From: Thiosulfativibrio zosterae
GTDB lineage: Bacteria; Pseudomonadota; Gammaproteobacteria; Thiomicrospirales; Thiomicrospiraceae
Assembly (NCBI RefSeq): GCF_011398155.1
Contig: NZ_AP021888.1
Coordinates: 186,001 to 250,000 of the forward strand
DNA length: 64,000 nt
Direction: 5' to 3'
Shown: positions 10,283 through 20,360 of the stretch, piece by piece
How positions within the stretch are numbered: position 1 is the stretch's first letter
How the letters are laid out: each line of letters begins with the position of its first letter
Notes under the pieces: model-generated
Database searches by the model: none
What the model saw: only the letters and a program-made list of their open reading frames with translations
What the model was told of the DNA's origin: nothing
Program-made: the position numbers and the translations under genes

Positions 10283-10819
10283 ATGGCAGAATTAATGACA
10301 ATTGCAAGACCGTACGCTGAAGCTGCTTTTGCTTATGCAAAAGAACAGAACAAGCTTACTGAGTGGTCGAGTATGCTAAGCAACCTAGCCGCAATCGCCT
10401 CTGATGAAGCGATGGCTGGCATGATTGCGAATCCAGCTTACACTGAACAAAATGTCTTAGACATTTTCACAGGTGTAATGGGAGCAAACTTAACTAAAGA
10501 AGGTAAAAACCTTTTAGTAACCATGTCTGAAAATAAAAGATTGGCCGCATTGGCACTGGTTTCTGAAGCTTTTGAAAATTTAAAAGCAATCGAAGAAAAC
10601 CGTATCAGAGCGACCGTTATTTCAGCGTTCGAAGCTACGGTTGAACAGAAGAACAAATTAAGTGCTGCTTTAAATGCTAAGTTTGATGCTGAAGTCGAAA
10701 TTAACTATGAAGTAGATGCTTCGTTACTCGCAGGCATAAAGATCAAAGTCGGTGATTGGGCCATTGATGGTTCAGCACTTTCTCAACTTAAAAAACTTGG
10801 CGCAGCAATCGCCCAATAA
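10283..10819 (+). CDS. atpH: ATP synthase subunit delta (AtpH)
   Basis: Soluble peripheral-stalk protein joining subunit b to the top of the alpha-beta hexamer (OSCP homologue). It has 178 residues, with the typical start TIARPYAEAAFAYA and the C-terminal block DASLLAGIKIKVGDWAIDGS. It sits between atpF and atpA with short gaps of 11 and 15 nt. Confidence 0.95.
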   Translation: MAELMTIARPYAEAAFAYAKEQNKLTEWSSMLSNLAAIASDEAMAGMIANPAYTEQNVLDIFTGVMGANLTKEGKNLLVTMSENKRLAALALVSEAFENLKAIEENRIRATVISAFEATVEQKNKLSAALNAKFDAEVEINYEVDASLLAGIKIKVGDWAIDGSALSQLKKLGAAIAQ

Positions 10820-10834
10820 TGGAGAGGAACAAAC

Positions 10835-12376
10835 ATGCAATTGAATGCCTCTGAAATCAGTCAACTAATCAAAGACCGCATCGCTGGCTTTGATGGTGCT
10901 GCAGAGTCTGGCAGTGAAGGAACGGTCGTTAGTATTGCTGACGGTATCGCTCTTATCCACGGCGTGTCAGATGTAATGTATGGTGAGATGGTTCAATTCG
11001 ACGAGAACACTTTCGGTATGGCTCTTAACTTAGAGCAAGATTCTGTTGGTGTTGTTGTTTTAGGTGAATATGAACACATCTCTGAAGGTGACAAAGTCAC
11101 TTGTACTGGTCGTATTTTAGAAGTCCCAGTTGGCCCAGAAATGATGGGTCGCGTTGTAGATGCTTTAGGGCGTCCTATCGACGGTAAAGGTCCAATCAAC
11201 GCTAAGATTACATCACCTATCGAGCGTATCGCTCCTGGTGTTATTGATCGTAAGTCAGTTGATCAGCCTATGATGACTGGTATTAAGTCAATCGATTCTA
11301 TGATTCCTGTTGGCCGTGGTCAGCGCGAATTAATTATCGGTGACCGTCAAACTGGTAAAACAGCAATCGCTATTGATGCCATCATTTCGCAGAAAAACAC
11401 AGGTGTTAAATGTGTTTATGTAGCGATGGGTCAAAAAGCATCTACCGTTAATAACGTAGCTCGTAAATTAGAAGAATACGGTGCAATGGATAACACAGTT
11501 ATCGTTGCTGCAAACGCTTCTGATCCAGCTGCTTTACAATACCTAGCTGCTTATGCAGGTTGTGCGATGGGTGAATACTATCGTGACCGTGGTGAAGACG
11601 CATTGATTATTTATGATGATTTGACAAAGCAAGCTCAAGCTTACCGTCAGATTTCATTATTACTTCGTCGTCCTCCAGGGCGTGAAGCTTTCCCTGGTGA
11701 TGTTTTCTATCTACATTCTCGTTTACTTGAGCGTGCTGCTCGTGTTAATGCTGATTATGTTGAAAGATTTACAAACGGTGAAGTCAAAGGTAAGACAGGT
11801 TCATTAACCGCTCTTCCGATTATTGAAACACAAGCAGGTGACGTATCTGCATTCGTACCAACTAACGTAATCTCGATTACTGATGGTCAGATCTTCCTTG
11901 AAACGGGTTTATTCACTCAAGGTATCCGTCCTGCAGTTAACGCTGGTTTGTCTGTATCACGTGTTGGTGGTGCTGCTCAAACTAAAGCGATTAAGAAATT
12001 AGGTGGTGGTATTCGTTTAGACTTAGCACAATACCGTGAATTAGCGGCATTTGCTCAGTTTGCATCAGACTTAGATGCAGCAACTAAAGCACAGTTAGAG
12101 CGCGGTAAGCGTGTAACTGAATTAATGAAGCAGAAGCAATTCTCTCCATTAACTATTGCTGAAATGGCTATCTCTTTGTTCGCTGCAAACGAAGGTCACC
12201 TAGACGATATCGAAGTGGATAAGGTATTACCTTTTGAAGCTGCTTTGCATGCTTACCTAAACTCACAACACGCTGACTTAGCCGCCAAGATCAATGAGAA
12301 AGGCGACTGGAATGATGACATTATTGCAGGTGTAAAAGCTTGTATCGCTTCATTCAAAGCAAACGGCGTTTACTAA
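10835..12376 (+). CDS. atpA: ATP synthase subunit alpha (AtpA)
   Basis: Regulatory nucleotide-binding subunit of F1. It has 513 residues, full length. Walker A is GDRQTGKTA (about residues 169-177), the Walker B region is [12 protein letters not shown], and the arginine finger lies in the VISITDGQ...[15 protein letters not shown] region. Codon choice is strongly biased (CGT for Arg, GGT for Gly), as expected of a highly expressed gene. It has a good GGAG ribosome site. Confidence 0.98.
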   Translation: MQLNASEISQLIKDRIAGFDGAAESGSEGTVVSIADGIALIHGVSDVMYGEMVQFDENTFGMALNLEQDSVGVVVLGEYEHISEGDKVTCTGRILEVPVGPEMMGRVVDALGRPIDGKGPINAKITSPIERIAPGVIDRKSVDQPMMTGIKSIDSMIPVGRGQRELIIGDRQTGKTAIAIDAIISQKNTGVKCVYVAMGQKASTVNNVARKLEEYGAMDNTVIVAANASDPAALQYLAAYAGCAMGEYYRDRGEDALIIYDDLTKQAQAYRQISLLLRRPPGREAFPGDVFYLHSRLLERAARVNADYVERFTNGEVKGKTGSLTALPIIETQAGDVSAFVPTNVISITDGQIFLETGLFTQGIRPAVNAGLSVSRVGGAAQTKAIKKLGGGIRLDLAQYRELAAFAQFASDLDAATKAQLERGKRVTELMKQKQFSPLTIAEMAISLFAANEGHLDDIEVDKVLPFEAALHAYLNSQHADLAAKINEKGDWNDDIIAGVKACIASFKANGVY

Positions 12377-12391
12377 GATAAGGGGTAGGCC

Positions 12392-14663
<2,272 letters not shown>

Positions 14664-14669
14664 TACATC

Positions 14670-15104
14670 ATGGCAGTCTCAATGCAAGTCGATATTGTAA
14701 GTGCAGAAGGATTACTGTTTTCAGGTAAGGCTGGAATGGTATTTGCACAGGCTGCCAATGGTGAAGTAGGTATCCTACCTCACCATACCCAGTTCTTAAG
14801 CCAGTTAAAGCCTGGTCAAGTTCGTGTTGTGAGCGGTGATGAAGAAGATAACTTCTACATCAGTGGTGGCATCATCGAAATTCAACCTTCGGTTGTGACT
14901 ATCCTTGCGGATACAGCAATTCGTGCGGAAGACCTTGATCATGCGGCGGCTGAAGAATCAAAACGCCGTGCTGAAGAAGCCATGTCACAAGCAAAATCAG
15001 ATACTGATATTGCGCGTGCTCAGGTTGAATTGGCCGAAGCGGTTGCACAGATTCAAACGATTACAAAAATGCGTGATCGTTTACATAAAACTGGGTTGGC
15101 TTAA
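14670..15104 (+). CDS. atpC: ATP synthase subunit epsilon (AtpC)
   Basis: Rotor subunit that joins gamma to the c-ring and can inhibit ATP hydrolysis through its C-terminal helices. It has 144 residues, with a beta-sandwich (NGEVGILPHHTQFLSQLKPG, YISGGIIEIQP) followed by a two-helix domain. It is the last gene of the operon, with a terminator immediately downstream. Confidence 0.96.
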   Translation: MAVSMQVDIVSAEGLLFSGKAGMVFAQAANGEVGILPHHTQFLSQLKPGQVRVVSGDEEDNFYISGGIIEIQPSVVTILADTAIRAEDLDHAAAEESKRRAEEAMSQAKSDTDIARAQVELAEAVAQIQTITKMRDRLHKTGLA

Positions 15105-15123
15105 TTTTAAGATAACCTTTGAA

Positions 15124-15151
15124 GAAAAGCGCCTTAGGGCGCTTTTTTTTT
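15124..15151 (+). terminator. Intrinsic terminator of the atp operon
   Basis: GC-rich stem AAAGCGCC/GGGCGCTTT with a TTA loop and a run of nine T, 20 nt after the atpC stop. Confidence 0.92.
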
Positions 15152-15167
15152 AACTCAAGCATCGCAG

Positions 15168-15214
15168 ACGATTTTGTAAAAACTTATAATGTTGAGTAAT
15201 TTTTTACAAAGTCG
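15168..15214 (+). promoter_or_regulatory. glmU promoter region with flanking inverted repeat
   Basis: TATAAT at 15185-15190 is bracketed by ACGATTTTGTAAAAA (15168-15182) and its near-perfect inverse TTTTTACAAAGTCGT (15200-15214). Fourteen of 15 positions pair. The left arm lies upstream of the -10 and so would not be transcribed, which suggests a DNA-binding site rather than an RNA hairpin (inference). Confidence 0.45.
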
Positions 15215-15237
15215 TTTAAAGAATAGGGGATTAAAAC

Positions 15238-16608
15238 ATGGCTCTAAAAGTCGTTATTTTGGCAGCAGGCAAGGGGACGAGAATGCGTTCTAATATCCCA
15301 AAAGTTTTACAACCCCTGGCACAAAGACCCTTATTACAACATGTGGTCAATACCGCAAAACAACTGGATGCTGAAACCATTATCACTGTGATTGGCCATG
15401 GAGCCGATCAGGTTGAGCAGGTCATGCAAGGCCAAAATCTGGTGTATGCTTATCAACTGGAACAAAAAGGTACCGGCCATGCGGTTCAACAAGCCATTCC
15501 ATTTTTTGGCGATGAAGATACCGTTTTAATTTTATATGGTGATGTACCCTTAACCGCTATGTCAACTTTAGAAGATTTGCTGTCCTTGGTCGATGACCAA
15601 CATCCTTTAGCTTTGTTGACGATCAACTTGGATAATCCGCAAGGTTACGGGCGAATTGTTCGTAATACTCATCATGCGGTACAAGCCATTGTCGAACAAA
15701 AAGATGCTTCAGTGAGTCAGTTACAAATAACCGAAGTGAATACGGGAATGATGGCGGTCAAAGGCGCTCACTTGCGCCAGTGGCTTGGCCAACTTTCTGC
15801 TAATAATGCACAGGGTGAATATTATTTAACCGATATTATAGCTGCCTGTGTTAATGACGGCTTTGAAGTCCACACCACACAACCGCAAGCTGAAATTGAA
15901 GTCTTAGGTGTTAACAATAAACAACAACTCCAGGACTTGGAGCGCCAATTTCAACGACAATTAGCGGATAATTTAATGCAGCAAGGTGTCACGCTGATAG
16001 ATGCCAATCGAATTGATATTCGTGGGGAGCTGAAAGCGGGTATGGATGTCTCGATTGATGTTAATTGTGTATTCGAAGGCAAAGTTGAACTCGGCGATGG
16101 CGTTACGATAGGCGCCAATTGTGTTATTAAAAATGCCAAGCTGGCTTCAGGGGTTATCATCTATCCCTTCTCGCATCTTGAGGATGTCGTCATGGGTGAA
16201 AACGCCAGCGCAGGGCCTTATGCGCGTTTGCGTCCAGGCACAGATTTGGGCGCTGATGTTAAGATTGGGAATTTCGTAGAAACCAAAAATGCCAAAATCG
16301 CTCAGGGTTCAAAAGTGAGTCATTTAAGTTATATTGGCGATACGGTTATGGGGCAGGATTGTAATATTGGTGCCGGTACAATTACCTGTAACTACGATGG
16401 TGTTAATAAGCATCTCACCCAAATTGGAGATCGCGTATTTGTGGGGTCGGACACGCAATTGGTTGCACCCGTTGTGGTGGGAGACGATGCAACCATCGGT
16501 GCGGGTTCAACCATTACCAAAGCCGTGCCTGCTGCTGAGTTAACCTTGTCGCGCTCTAAACAATTGACCATATCGGGCTGGCAAAAGCCGGTAAAAAAAG
16601 CAAAATAA
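15238..16608 (+). CDS. glmU: Bifunctional GlcNAc-1-P uridyltransferase / GlcN-1-P acetyltransferase (GlmU)
   Basis: Makes UDP-GlcNAc for peptidoglycan and LPS. It has 456 residues. The N-terminal nucleotidyltransferase shows LAAGKGTRMRS (about 8-18), the UTP/Mg-binding YGDVPL and EVNTGMMA. The C-terminal left-handed beta helix has hexapeptide repeats (IGANCVI, VGSDTQLVAPVVVG) and the acetyltransferase region with GAGTITCNYDG. It has its own promoter after the atp terminator. glmS, a frequent partner, is not in the window. Confidence 0.97.
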   Translation: MALKVVILAAGKGTRMRSNIPKVLQPLAQRPLLQHVVNTAKQLDAETIITVIGHGADQVEQVMQGQNLVYAYQLEQKGTGHAVQQAIPFFGDEDTVLILYGDVPLTAMSTLEDLLSLVDDQHPLALLTINLDNPQGYGRIVRNTHHAVQAIVEQKDASVSQLQITEVNTGMMAVKGAHLRQWLGQLSANNAQGEYYLTDIIAACVNDGFEVHTTQPQAEIEVLGVNNKQQLQDLERQFQRQLADNLMQQGVTLIDANRIDIRGELKAGMDVSIDVNCVFEGKVELGDGVTIGANCVIKNAKLASGVIIYPFSHLEDVVMGENASAGPYARLRPGTDLGADVKIGNFVETKNAKIAQGSKVSHLSYIGDTVMGQDCNIGAGTITCNYDGVNKHLTQIGDRVFVGSDTQLVAPVVVGDDATIGAGSTITKAVPAAELTLSRSKQLTISGWQKPVKKAK

Positions 16609-16630
16609 CCCCAAAACGGAGCTAAAAATA

Positions 16631-16642
16631 ACCAGGCCTGGT
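16631..16642. repeat. Dispersed palindrome, copy 2 (glmU-ubiA gap)
   Basis: Exact ACCAGGCCTGGT inside TAACCAGGCCTGGTTA (16629-16644), between two genes on the same strand. AT-rich flanks, no long T run. Confidence 0.85.
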
Positions 16643-16668
16643 TAAATTAAGGCCGGTTTTATCGATTT

Positions 16669-17571
16669 ATGAACCCTACTAACACAACGCCTCTGTCATT
16701 CAAACAAACGCTATGGGCTTATATTCAGCTAATGCGTTTGAATCGTCCTGTCGGTATTTATTTAGTCCTTTGGCCAGCACTTTGGGCGCTTTGGTTGGGG
16801 GCAGGCGGTTTTCCTGGGTGGTTGATCTTGAGTGTTTTTGTGTCGGGCGCTGTATTAATGCGCTCGGCAGGTTGCGTGATTAACGACTATGCTGATCGCC
16901 ATTTTGATGGTCATGTCGCTCGAACCTGCCAAAGACCGATTGCGGCAGGGTTAATTAAGCCCAAATCTGCATTGGTGTTTTTTTTGATTTTATGTCTGAT
17001 CGCTTTTGGATTAGTTCTATTGCTAAACCCTTTAACCATCAGTCTTTCTTTGGGCGCTGTTTTACTTGCCGCACTTTATCCGTTTATGAAGCGTTTTACC
17101 TATTGGCCACAAGCATTTTTAGGTGCCGCTTTTGCATGGGCGGTTCCCATGGGGTTTGCGGCAACTGCCAATGCAGTTCCCTGGCAGGCATGGCCAATTT
17201 TTATCATTACACTGATTTGGGCGCTGATTTATGACACGGCTTATGCCATCGGTGATAAAGAAGATGATTTAAAAATTGGCGTTAAATCAACCGCCATTTT
17301 ATTTGGTGAGCGCGTGCAAGCCGTCATTGGCGTTTTCCAAATACTGATGTTATTGGGTCTGATTTGGATAGGTCATTTATTTGCATTAGGTTGGGTCTAT
17401 CACTTGAGTTTAGGTGCAGTGGCAGGATTATTTTTATACCACCAAAAGCTATTAGGCTTAAACCAACCGTCTATGGCTTTTAAAGCCTTTCTTAATAATC
17501 ATTGGGTTGGTTTTGTTGTTTTGCTTGGCATAGCGTTTGATCAGAACTTGCAATCACTGGGCGTGAACTAG
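16669..17571 (+). CDS. ubiA: 4-hydroxybenzoate octaprenyltransferase UbiA
   Basis: Membrane prenyltransferase that attaches the polyprenyl tail to 4-hydroxybenzoate in ubiquinone synthesis. It has 300 residues and about eight to nine membrane helices. The first Asp-rich motif is NDYADRHFD (about residues 67-75), and the second is YDTAYAIGDKEDD (about 188-200). Both coordinate Mg-diphosphate. It converges with the next minus-strand gene with only 2 nt between stops. ubiC, which makes its substrate, lies 2.2 kb away on the other strand. Confidence 0.96.
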   Translation: MNPTNTTPLSFKQTLWAYIQLMRLNRPVGIYLVLWPALWALWLGAGGFPGWLILSVFVSGAVLMRSAGCVINDYADRHFDGHVARTCQRPIAAGLIKPKSALVFFLILCLIAFGLVLLLNPLTISLSLGAVLLAALYPFMKRFTYWPQAFLGAAFAWAVPMGFAATANAVPWQAWPIFIITLIWALIYDTAYAIGDKEDDLKIGVKSTAILFGERVQAVIGVFQILMLLGLIWIGHLFALGWVYHLSLGAVAGLFLYHQKLLGLNQPSMAFKAFLNNHWVGFVVLLGIAFDQNLQSLGVN

Positions 17572-17573
17572 CG

Positions 17574-18077
17574 CTACTGTAAGGTGACTTGCTCTGGCAG
17601 TTGTAAGATGGGGTCCAAGACCAATTGCCAATCCGCTTTAAGGATAGCCTGTTGCAAAATTTTACTTAAGGCACCAGTCAGTTCCGGTCTATAAGACAAT
17701 GCTATGCCTTTGCCTTGATCAGGTTCAAGCACAATTTGAGGATTGTCACCCTCCAAATCTTTAAAGGTCATCTTTGCTAGCAATATAGGCACTTCTCCTA
17801 ACGGTTTTTCAACTGTTTCGGGTTCTTGATAAGGGCTGTCAAAGTTGCCCTCTTGTTGCATTTTTTGACTGCTCATTTGAGCCATTGCATGTTGCTTGGC
17901 GGGCAAAAGGGGGGCGCCTGTTTTAGGGTGTTGGCCTTGCAGCGCAGGGATCAGTAATTGTGTATAACGACGCGTTAACCAGGCTTGCAAACTTTGATCG
18001 CCGGTGTGCAAACGCAACAAAATGCGGTCTTCAATAGGGTCGAAACTGGCTTGAATTTGTTGAATACTACTGGGCAT
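17574..18077 (-). CDS. Conserved hypothetical protein
   Basis: A 167-residue soluble protein with no signal peptide or membrane segment. The N-terminus resembles a small family of gammaproteobacterial hypotheticals with a block like IQASFDPIEDRILLRLHTG followed by LTRRYTQLL, but I cannot assign a function. The middle (about residues 60-90) is Gln/Pro-rich and probably disordered. It converges on ubiA with a 2-nt gap and is divergent from the next gene, with a short 46-nt promoter interval. Confidence 0.7.
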   Translation of the reverse strand: MPSSIQQIQASFDPIEDRILLRLHTGDQSLQAWLTRRYTQLLIPALQGQHPKTGAPLLPAKQHAMAQMSSQKMQQEGNFDSPYQEPETVEKPLGEVPILLAKMTFKDLEGDNPQIVLEPDQGKGIALSYRPELTGALSKILQQAILKADWQLVLDPILQLPEQVTLQ

Positions 18078-18123
18078 ATAAATCTGACTTCTTAATAAGA
18101 TTGCCTTATTATAAGGCTTTAAG

Positions 18124-19308
18124 ATGTTTTCGATAGACTACTCGATGAAATATCCACTTTCCATTGTTACCGTTTTGCTGATTCTGTTAACCCTAAGCAC
18201 AAAATTGTCTGCGGAACCCTTGCCCGACATTAAACTTGAAGCAGGGGATATCCTAAGCAATGAAGAAGGGATGGAATTACTCCCTTTAATTCCCTTTCAA
18301 AGAACTTCTATCCCTAAAGACCAAATTCAACAAGATTTTTGGGGGCGTGACAGCAAAAAAGCTTATTACTTACAAGGCTCAGAAAATAACATAGATGGTG
18401 CCGCTAAAATGGTCACAGAGTTGTTAGAAACCTTAGAGCCTTACCAACAAAGTTTGGGTACGCGCGTCAATCTGCTCGGTCAAGTGGTTGATGAATGGTT
18501 GGGCGGCGGAGAACATTTTCAACGCACACGCAGTAATCGGCTAGAAGTGAGTTTTCCATTAACTTATGGATTTTATAACAACCAGTTCAGCTTTAATCCG
18601 CTAGTTCAAGCCAAGTTTTATTTTCCCAATACCAATCGGCGCTGGAGTTTAATGGTTGAAAGTGCGCAAAATAAAATAACCACCAATAGCGCAATCACAC
18701 AAACCCAAGCCACGCCCAATTTGAAAGAAGACCAAGATTTTAATATTACTTTGCAAAAAGTGGTACTCGACAATCAATACTTTACGGTGCGTACCGATTT
18801 AGGGGGCTCTTTTAGCGGGCTAGAGCCAGATCCTTTAGCAGGTGTTCGTCTTGAGTATTTATTGCCCACTTCAGACATTCATCAAAATACCCTTGTCCAT
18901 AAAGCCTATTGGCAGCGTTTAAAAGGCAATGTGTTTGACACGCTTTATCGGCACGATTGGTTATTGGATTCAAAGCATTTAGTCAGAAGCGACAGCCAAG
19001 CCATTTGGTGGCATTCAGATCAATACTGGGATTTATTTCAAACATTTGCTTTGTATCAAAACATTAATCATCATCGCAACTTTGCCTACACGCTGCGCAG
19101 CGACTGGCAAACACAAAAGGGTCATTTACAACATTTAAGTTATGGCGCAGGTTGGGGATGGCGTGAAGATATTTATCAAAAATGGGTGTATGCGTCCCTC
19201 AACCCCTACTTGAATTGGCGACATGATTTCGTCACCGACCGCTATGTGTCCGAACCCAGTATTACCCTCAGTTTAGAAGTGCATTTTTTTCAGGATTCAG
19301 TGGATTAA
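18124..19308 (+). CDS. Putative outer-membrane beta-barrel protein
   Basis: A 394-residue protein with a signal peptide (charged start, hydrophobic TVLLILLTLSTKLSA, cleavage near SAEP). The mature part from about residue 125 is rich in alternating hydrophobic and aromatic residues (LEVSFPLTYGFYNNQFSF, PYLNWRHDF), typical of outer-membrane beta strands, ending SLEVHFFQDSVD. No family is recognised. The ATG at 18124 has AGG about 7 nt upstream. A second ATG at 18145 would give a more standard signal peptide but lacks a ribosome site. Barrel assignment is inference. Confidence 0.65.
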   Translation: MFSIDYSMKYPLSIVTVLLILLTLSTKLSAEPLPDIKLEAGDILSNEEGMELLPLIPFQRTSIPKDQIQQDFWGRDSKKAYYLQGSENNIDGAAKMVTELLETLEPYQQSLGTRVNLLGQVVDEWLGGGEHFQRTRSNRLEVSFPLTYGFYNNQFSFNPLVQAKFYFPNTNRRWSLMVESAQNKITTNSAITQTQATPNLKEDQDFNITLQKVVLDNQYFTVRTDLGGSFSGLEPDPLAGVRLEYLLPTSDIHQNTLVHKAYWQRLKGNVFDTLYRHDWLLDSKHLVRSDSQAIWWHSDQYWDLFQTFALYQNINHHRNFAYTLRSDWQTQKGHLQHLSYGAGWGWREDIYQKWVYASLNPYLNWRHDFVTDRYVSEPSITLSLEVHFFQDSVD

Positions 19309-19368
19309 ACTGGTTACAACGAGGTCAAATGTTTTGGCGTGAGATGTCGGTCACAAATCAAGTAAAAG

Positions 19369-19418
19369 GCGGGCTAAAGCCTGCGCCCCCAAAAACTTAA
19401 GTCTCAAGGGGCGAAGCC
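19369..19418. repeat. Single paired-hairpin (REP/BIME-like) element
   Basis: GCGGGCTAAAGCCTGCGCCCC, then an 18-bp spacer, then GGGGCGAAGCC, which is a truncated second hairpin. It is the same unit type as the array at 42.65-43.09 kb and the pairs at 52.4 and 53.0 kb. It lies between convergent genes. Confidence 0.75.
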
Positions 19419-19434
19419 AAAGAGCTAGCAAAGG

Positions 19435-19800
19435 TTAAAGTTTGTCACGAAACATAAAATAAACTGCGCCCAATAAGCAGAGTGCGGCCCACACAAAGTC
19501 CATTTTTAAAGGTTCTTTTAAGTACCAAATGGCAAAGGGCACAAAAACCGACAAAGCGATCACTTCTTGCAAAATTTTAAGCTGAGCAATTGAGAGTTCT
19601 TGATAGCCTATGCGGTTGGCAGGCACTTGCAACAAGTATTCAAACAACGCAATACCCCAACTGATGAGGGCGGCAATGATCCAAGGTTTATTGTTTAACT
19701 CTTTTAGGTGCGCATACCAAGCAAAGGTCATAAACACATTACTTAAAGTGAGCAAAAAAATGGTTATCGCCACAGGTGGCAGGTGATTAAAAAATGTCAT
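19435..19800 (-). CDS. DUF486 / DMT-superfamily small membrane protein
   Basis: A 121-residue protein with four predicted membrane helices. The sequence VFMTFAWYAHLKELNNKPW and the later EYLLQVPANRIGY with QLKILQEVIAL match the DUF486 family of small drug/metabolite transporter-like proteins. Substrate unknown. Its ATG overlaps the ubiC stop by 4 nt, so it is the last gene of a recG-ubiC-DUF486 unit. Confidence 0.85.
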   Translation of the reverse strand: MTFFNHLPPVAITIFLLTLSNVFMTFAWYAHLKELNNKPWIIAALISWGIALFEYLLQVPANRIGYQELSIAQLKILQEVIALSVFVPFAIWYLKEPLKMDFVWAALCLLGAVYFMFRDKL

Positions 19801-20360
19801 ACGGCAAGCTGCAAAAAGACTTCAGTTAATAATAAAGTGGCATGGGCTTTGGTAAATTTGGATTGTCTTGCCCAGTAACTGCGCTTTTGAAAATTTTCGC
19901 GCCCTAACAGGGTTCCGCATTTGGAAGGGCATAACACTTGGTTGCTTTTAAGCCAAGAAAACGCGGTGCGATGAATTTTTTTGGACTTAAACAGCACTTC
20001 TCCCAAAGGCTGGTTTCCTAAGCGTTTGATGGCAAACCAAGGGTTTCCCGATTGCATTTGGGGAATGACGGTTCGGGCATAAATGATGGGCGTTGTATCG
20101 CAAGTTAATAATACACACCTTACCCAAACGGTTTCGCCCGTTCGACAATGCAATTGCGCAGACTCACTCGGCAGTGGCAGGGCTTGACCTTCAAATAAGA
20201 CTTCAACTTTCATCTGTGGGCAAAATTGGCGAATTTTAGCTGTGAGGGATTGGGTGTTTAAAACCCAATCTTGTGCGCTTAAATGTGGGCGATGTCGTCC
20301 CCAAAGTTTGGCCGGTTTCCAATGCTGGATAAGAGGGCGTTGCTGAGTTGATTTAGGCAT
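19797..20360 (-). CDS. ubiC: Chorismate pyruvate-lyase UbiC
   Basis: Converts chorismate to 4-hydroxybenzoate and pyruvate, the first step of ubiquinone synthesis. It has about 187 residues from the ATG at 20360. Family features are the basic residue near VWVRCVLL, ARTVIP (about residues 100-105), the active-site LGNQPLGEVLF, and RTAFSW. An in-frame start at 20384 is less likely, because the ATG at 20360 overlaps the recG stop by 8 nt and has GGA upstream. The sequence is divergent but the order of motifs is right. Confidence 0.85.
   Translation of the reverse strand: MPKSTQQRPLIQHWKPAKLWGRHRPHLSAQDWVLNTQSLTAKIRQFCPQMKVEVLFEGQALPLPSESAQLHCRTGETVWVRCVLLTCDTTPIIYARTVIPQMQSGNPWFAIKRLGNQPLGEVLFKSKKIHRTAFSWLKSNQVLCPSKCGTLLGRENFQKRSYWARQSKFTKAHATLLLTEVFLQLAV

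Noticed and set aside
16629-16644. Intrinsic terminator after glmU
   Set aside because: The palindrome there lacks a following T run on either strand, so I list it as the dispersed repeat and not as a terminator.
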